Part shown: positions 13,777 through 16,515 of the stretch, in pieces | How positions within the stretch are numbered: the stretch's first letter is position 1 | How the letters are laid out: each line of letters opens with the position of its first letter | NCBI GenBank assembly: GCA_049522565.1 | Contig: JBEKNT010000124.1 | Coordinates: 1-16,515 of the forward strand | DNA length: 16,515 nt | DNA from: JASHVB01 sp049522565 | Lineage (GTDB): Bacteria > Pseudomonadota > Alphaproteobacteria > Acetobacterales > Acetobacteraceae | Direction of reading: 5' to 3' | Made by a program: the position numbers and the translations under genes | Notes under the pieces: generated by a model | What the model was told of the DNA's origin: nothing | The model's database searches: none | Seen by the model: the letters and a program-made list of their open reading frames with translations, nothing else

Positions 13777-15111
13777 CTAAGCGTGGCGCGACATCAGGCG
13801 TTCCAGCCGGCGATCGTGGCCAGCCAGCACCACACAGAGGGCGGTCAGCAGCGGCCCCGTCGCCAGGCACAGCAGCCCGATATCGGCGCTGCCGGTCGCA
13901 TCCTTCACCAACCCGTAGACGGACGGTCCAAGCCACCCGCCCAGATTGCCGACGGCGTTGATCATGGCCAGACCACCTGCCGCGGCAACGCCGGTGAGCA
14001 TGGCGCTCGGGAGAGACCAGAACGTCGGCACCAGGGATTGCTGACCCATCATCGCGATGCACAGCGCGATCATCGTGATGACCGGGTGGCCGGTGCCAAT
14101 GATGACGCAGAACGCCAAGCCTGCCGCGGCGACCAGGGCCGCGCCGGCGACGTGCCAGGTGCGCTCGCCGTGCAGGTCGGAATGGTAGCCCCAGTAGATC
14201 ATCGCCACGAAGGCGCACAGATAGGGCAGCGCGCTGACCAGGCCGATATAGTCCGTGGATATCCCAAGTCCCTTGACGATCAGCGGCAGGAAGAACACCA
14301 GCCCGTAGGCCGACCCGTTCTGCCCGACATAGGCAATCGTCAGCAGCCACATCTTCGGATTGGCGAACGCCTGGCCGAGCGAATACTTCCGTACCGCCTC
14401 TTTCTGCGCTTGCTCCGAGTCCAACCGCTCCTGCAACCAGGTCCGCTGGTGCGGCTCCAGCCATGCGGCGTCATGCGGTCGGTCGGTCAGCAGCTTCCAG
14501 GTCACGACGCACATGATGATCGGCGGCAGGCCTTCCATGATGTACAGCCATTGCCAGCCTTGCAGGCCGAGGGCGCCCTGCATGTGCAACAGCAGCCCGC
14601 CGATCGGCGGCCCGATGAACAGCGAGATCACGCTGGCCGACTGGAAGATGCCCATCATCCGGGTGCGGTAATAGGACGGGAACCACCAGGTCATGTACAG
14701 CAGCACGCCCGGATAGAACCCGGCCTCGGCCAGGCCGAGCAGGAAGCGGATGCCGTAGAAGCTCCACTCGCTCCAGACGAAGCCGGTCAACGCGGCAATG
14801 ATGCCCCAGGTGAGCAGGATGCGGGCGATCCAGCGCCGTGCCCCCATCTTGTTGAGGATCAGGTTGCTGGGGATTTCTGCCAGGAAGTAGCCGAAGAAGA
14901 ACAGCCCGGCACCGAAGCCGAACACGGCATTGGTGAACCCGAGGTCTTTCACCATGGTCGTCGCGGCCATGCCGACGTTCGACCGGTCCAGATAGGCGCA
15001 GAAATAACCGAGCATGAGCACCGGCATCAGCCGCCAGGTCACGCGCTTGATGGTTTCTCGCTCGATCGGCTCGATTTGGTTCAGAGTTAGCCCACTTGCA
15101 CTCGCATCCAT
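13777..15111 (-). CDS. MFS transporter, anion:cation symporter (ACS) family
   Basis: A 444-residue major facilitator with about 12 predicted membrane segments and the ACS signature: ETIKRVTWRLMPVLMLGYF leading into TM1, LDRSNVGMAA after it, GFGAGLFFFGYFLAEIPSNL, GARRWIARILLTWG, and the strongly conserved FLLGLAEAGFYPG plus WFPSYYRTRMMG and GPPIGG in the first half. The second half begins after the cytoplasmic loop RLDSEQAQKEAVRKYSLGQAF. ACS carriers import organic anions such as phthalate, tartrate, glucarate or other carboxylates with protons. It could feed an acid to the CoA-transferase/lyase pair, but that link is only neighbourhood inference. The ATG at 15109-15111 has an excellent AGGAGGAA seven to eight bases upstream. 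The stop is TAG. A truncated paralogous N-terminus lies immediately upstream. Confidence 0.95.
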   Translation of the reverse strand: MDASASGLTLNQIEPIERETIKRVTWRLMPVLMLGYFCAYLDRSNVGMAATTMVKDLGFTNAVFGFGAGLFFFGYFLAEIPSNLILNKMGARRWIARILLTWGIIAALTGFVWSEWSFYGIRFLLGLAEAGFYPGVLLYMTWWFPSYYRTRMMGIFQSASVISLFIGPPIGGLLLHMQGALGLQGWQWLYIMEGLPPIIMCVVTWKLLTDRPHDAAWLEPHQRTWLQERLDSEQAQKEAVRKYSLGQAFANPKMWLLTIAYVGQNGSAYGLVFFLPLIVKGLGISTDYIGLVSALPYLCAFVAMIYWGYHSDLHGERTWHVAGAALVAAAGLAFCVIIGTGHPVITMIALCIAMMGQQSLVPTFWSLPSAMLTGVAAAGGLAMINAVGNLGGWLGPSVYGLVKDATGSADIGLLCLATGPLLTALCVVLAGHDRRLERLMSRHA

Positions 15112-15412
15112 GTTTGTTCCTCCTCGTCGTGCACCGCCCGCGTCAGCTCACGCGATCGGGACAGGCACGAAAACCGCACAGCATCAACAACGCATCAGCC
15201 GCCATACGACGCGATTGATGGTCTCGGCGCGAGTGGCTCGATCAACGGGGCAGCCGGTGCGGCCCGGATCCCCTGGGGGATGGACGGCACCGGTCGGGTC
15301 CATCGCGCGAGTCCTCGTTGTTACACGCCCGCAGGCTGGTGACAGTGCGGGATGCCTTCATTACGCGGGTGCCGGGCCAGGGCTCCATGATCTATATCAA
15401 TCGTGTATCGCA
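15112..15412. other. Spacer between slipin and MFS genes
   Basis: This 301-bp stretch holds the ribosome site of the MFS gene next to 15111 and the decayed MFS 5' remnant (15146-15303). In the remaining 15304-15412 I see no gene and no clear promoter. Confidence 0.6.
15146..15303 (-). pseudogene. Decayed 5' remnant of a second ACS-family MFS gene
   Basis: The minus frame from ATG 15303, with GAGGA eight bases upstream, reads a 39-residue ORF that includes VDRATRAETINRVVWRLMRC before TGA at 15184. The ETINRVVWRLM part matches ETIKRVTWRLM of the intact MFS gene, and the DNA also matches (ACCATCAA.CGCGT....TGGCGGCTGATGC). Allowing one missing base after RLM, the frame continues LLMLCGFRACPDRV, which parallels VLMLGYFCAYLDRSNV of the intact copy and then ends. 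So a second MFS gene was truncated just after its first membrane segment, abutting the leader of the intact gene. Confidence 0.7.
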
Positions 15413-16195
15413 TCAGCCGGCCGATTGTGGCGGCCGGGCCAGCGCCTGCGTCAACCCGACGACCGTGCCCAGGCTGTTCGCCATCTCGGTCGGGATCAGC
15501 ACGGTGGTGCCGCGCTCCTTGTTCATCTCGTAGAGCAAGTTCATCTGGCGCAACTGAAGCGCGTACGGGCTGCCGGCATACAGCGCCGCCGCGGCCACCA
15601 CCTGCGCCGCGATCTCCCGCTCGGCCGAGGCCAGCGTCACCCGCGCGTCCTTCTCGCGTTCGGCCTGCGCCTGGCGGCTCATCGCGTCCTGCAGCTCGCG
15701 CGGGATCGAGACGTCCTTGATCTCCACGCTGCGCACCGCGACGCCCCAGGTGATGGTCTTGTCGCCGATCGTCGCCCGCAATTGCTCGTCCGCCATCTTG
15801 CGATCGGACAGCAGACGCTGGAGTTCGGTGGAGCCGATCATCTCGCGCAGGCTGGTCTGCGCCACGCGCTCCACCGCCTGGCTGTAGTTGGCGATGCGGA
15901 TGGCCGCATGCTCTGCGTTGTCCACCTGCCAGAACACGATCGCGTCCACCCCCACCGCGACCGTGTCGCGGGTCAGCGCCTGCTCCGCCGTGATGGTGGT
16001 GGTCATGATGCGCAGGTCGATCACCTGCGCCACGGTGTCGATCAGCGGGAACAGCAGATAGAGACCGGGGCCCTTCACCTGGAGGAAACGCCCAAGCCGC
16101 AGCACCACCGCGCGCTGCCACTCCGACGCGATGCGGATCGAGCGCAGCAAAACGAGCAGCACGATAGCCAGGACGACGAGGAGGGCGTAACTCAT
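15413..16195 (-). CDS. Slipin (SPFH/Band 7, stomatin-like) membrane protein
   Basis: A 260-residue stomatin/prohibitin-type protein. One N-terminal membrane anchor (YALLVVLAIVLLVLL, about 3-17) is followed by the Band 7 domain: EWQRAVVLRLGRF, KGPGLYLLFPLIDTV, DLRIMTTTITAEQALTRD, VGVDAIVFWQV, SLREMIGSTELQRLLSDR, WGVAVRSVEIKDVSIPREL, and the coiled-coil MSRQAQAEREKDARV...ASAERE. Such proteins oligomerise into membrane microdomain scaffolds. The length is typical for bacterial slipins. The frame is open for 65 further codons upstream, but that extension is Pro/Cys/Arg-rich and unlike the family, so the ATG at 16193-16195 with GGAG ten bases upstream is chosen. No adjacent NfeD-type protease gene is present in the window. 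Confidence 0.94.
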   Translation of the reverse strand: MSYALLVVLAIVLLVLLRSIRIASEWQRAVVLRLGRFLQVKGPGLYLLFPLIDTVAQVIDLRIMTTTITAEQALTRDTVAVGVDAIVFWQVDNAEHAAIRIANYSQAVERVAQTSLREMIGSTELQRLLSDRKMADEQLRATIGDKTITWGVAVRSVEIKDVSIPRELQDAMSRQAQAEREKDARVTLASAEREIAAQVVAAAALYAGSPYALQLRQMNLLYEMNKERGTTVLIPTEMANSLGTVVGLTQALARPPQSAG

Positions 16196-16515
16196 GGCGG
16201 GGGTGCTCCGGTTAACCTGGTGCGGTATAGGGCCTTCGCCGGCAGAGCACGCTACGGACCGATCGGGTGCTCCGACGTTGCATGGGGATCTGGCAGGCGC
16301 GTTACAATCGGGGTCGCTCGCCCCAGGGTGCGGCACGCGGTGACGTAAGCAAGGGTTTAGAGCAAATCCAGGCGGATGCACGCAAAGCACGCGGATGGGA
16401 CATGGGCCAACGCATCGGCACTGCTCATCAGGATCGGCCGGCCGGGTTTAGCTGTGAAGGACCGTGCCGGACCGAGGCCCATCTGCGTGCTTTGCGTGCA
16501 TCCCTTCTGCATCTG
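16196..16515. other. Right-edge intergenic region
   Basis: These 320 bp hold the slipin leader and the long inverted repeat (16374-16503). I see no gene, and no clear promoter for slipin beyond the ribosome site. Confidence 0.5.
16374..16503. repeat. Inverted repeat with 26-bp arms
   Basis: The left arm 16374-16399 (GGATGCACGCAAAGCACGCG then GATGGG) and right arm 16478-16503 are inverted copies with one mismatch in 26 bases, separated by 78 bases. The start of the left arm, GATGCACGCAAAG, also occurs at 1806-1818. It is probably a dispersed intergenic element. Confidence 0.9.

Noticed and set aside
12812..14464. Long minus-strand open frame of 550 codons across the unknown gene and the MFS gene
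   Set aside because: It is Arg/Gly/Ala-rich throughout, overlaps the well-supported MFS coding frame and shows no family motif; long open frames are common opposite genes at this G+C.
16196..16390. N-terminal 65-residue extension of slipin
   Set aside because: The extension is Pro/Cys/Arg-rich with no slipin similarity; the internal ATG gives a normal membrane anchor and family length.

Overview
The window is GC-rich DNA with dense, mostly Shine-Dalgarno-led genes. It reads like a chromosome segment of a metabolically versatile alphaproteobacterium, possibly of the Rhodospirillales/Acetobacteraceae type. That placement is inferred from gene style and composition; there is no rRNA, tRNA or housekeeping marker here to fix the taxon.

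Positions 1-9635 lie on the minus strand. From upstream to downstream in transcription they are: a cobalamin riboswitch and the BtuB-type outer-membrane receptor it controls; an LLM-class flavin-dependent oxidoreductase; a membrane-anchored family 2 glycosyltransferase preceded by a 19-codon mini-ORF with a strong ribosome site; a rhodanese; a dodecin; a NodU/CmcH-type carbamoyltransferase; a stand-alone DltA-like amino-acid adenylating enzyme; and the first 20 codons of a gene whose ATG overlaps the adenylase stop (ATGA). The last three look like part of a tailoring or secondary-metabolite cluster that continues past the left edge.

Positions 9670-11950 lie on the plus strand: a family III (CaiB/BaiF) CoA-transferase and a CitE/HpcH-type CoA-ester lyase. 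Together they could activate and cleave a hydroxy-acid as its CoA thioester. They are separated by a 44-bp-arm palindromic repeat. The CoA-transferase starts only 34 bp from the 5' end of the divergent riboswitch, so the two transcription units probably overlap.

Positions 11951-13776 are accessory DNA. They hold an AT-rich inverted repeat (12065-12229), a decayed ISAs1-type transposase fragment, one GC-rich unrecognised protein with a promoter-like upstream region, and several hairpins including a 91-bp imperfect palindrome.

Positions 13777-16515 are again minus strand: a slipin (SPFH/stomatin) gene, the frameshifted 5' stump of a second ACS-family MFS transporter, the intact ACS-family MFS transporter, and another long inverted repeat at the right end. 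At least four unrelated palindromic intergenic elements occur in 16.5 kb. I found no CRISPR array, tRNA, rRNA or complete mobile element. I do not see clear proof of a new defence or biosynthetic system. The best leads are the adenylase/carbamoyltransferase cluster running off the left edge, the riboswitch/CoA-transferase overlap, and the repeat-rich block around the unknown protein.
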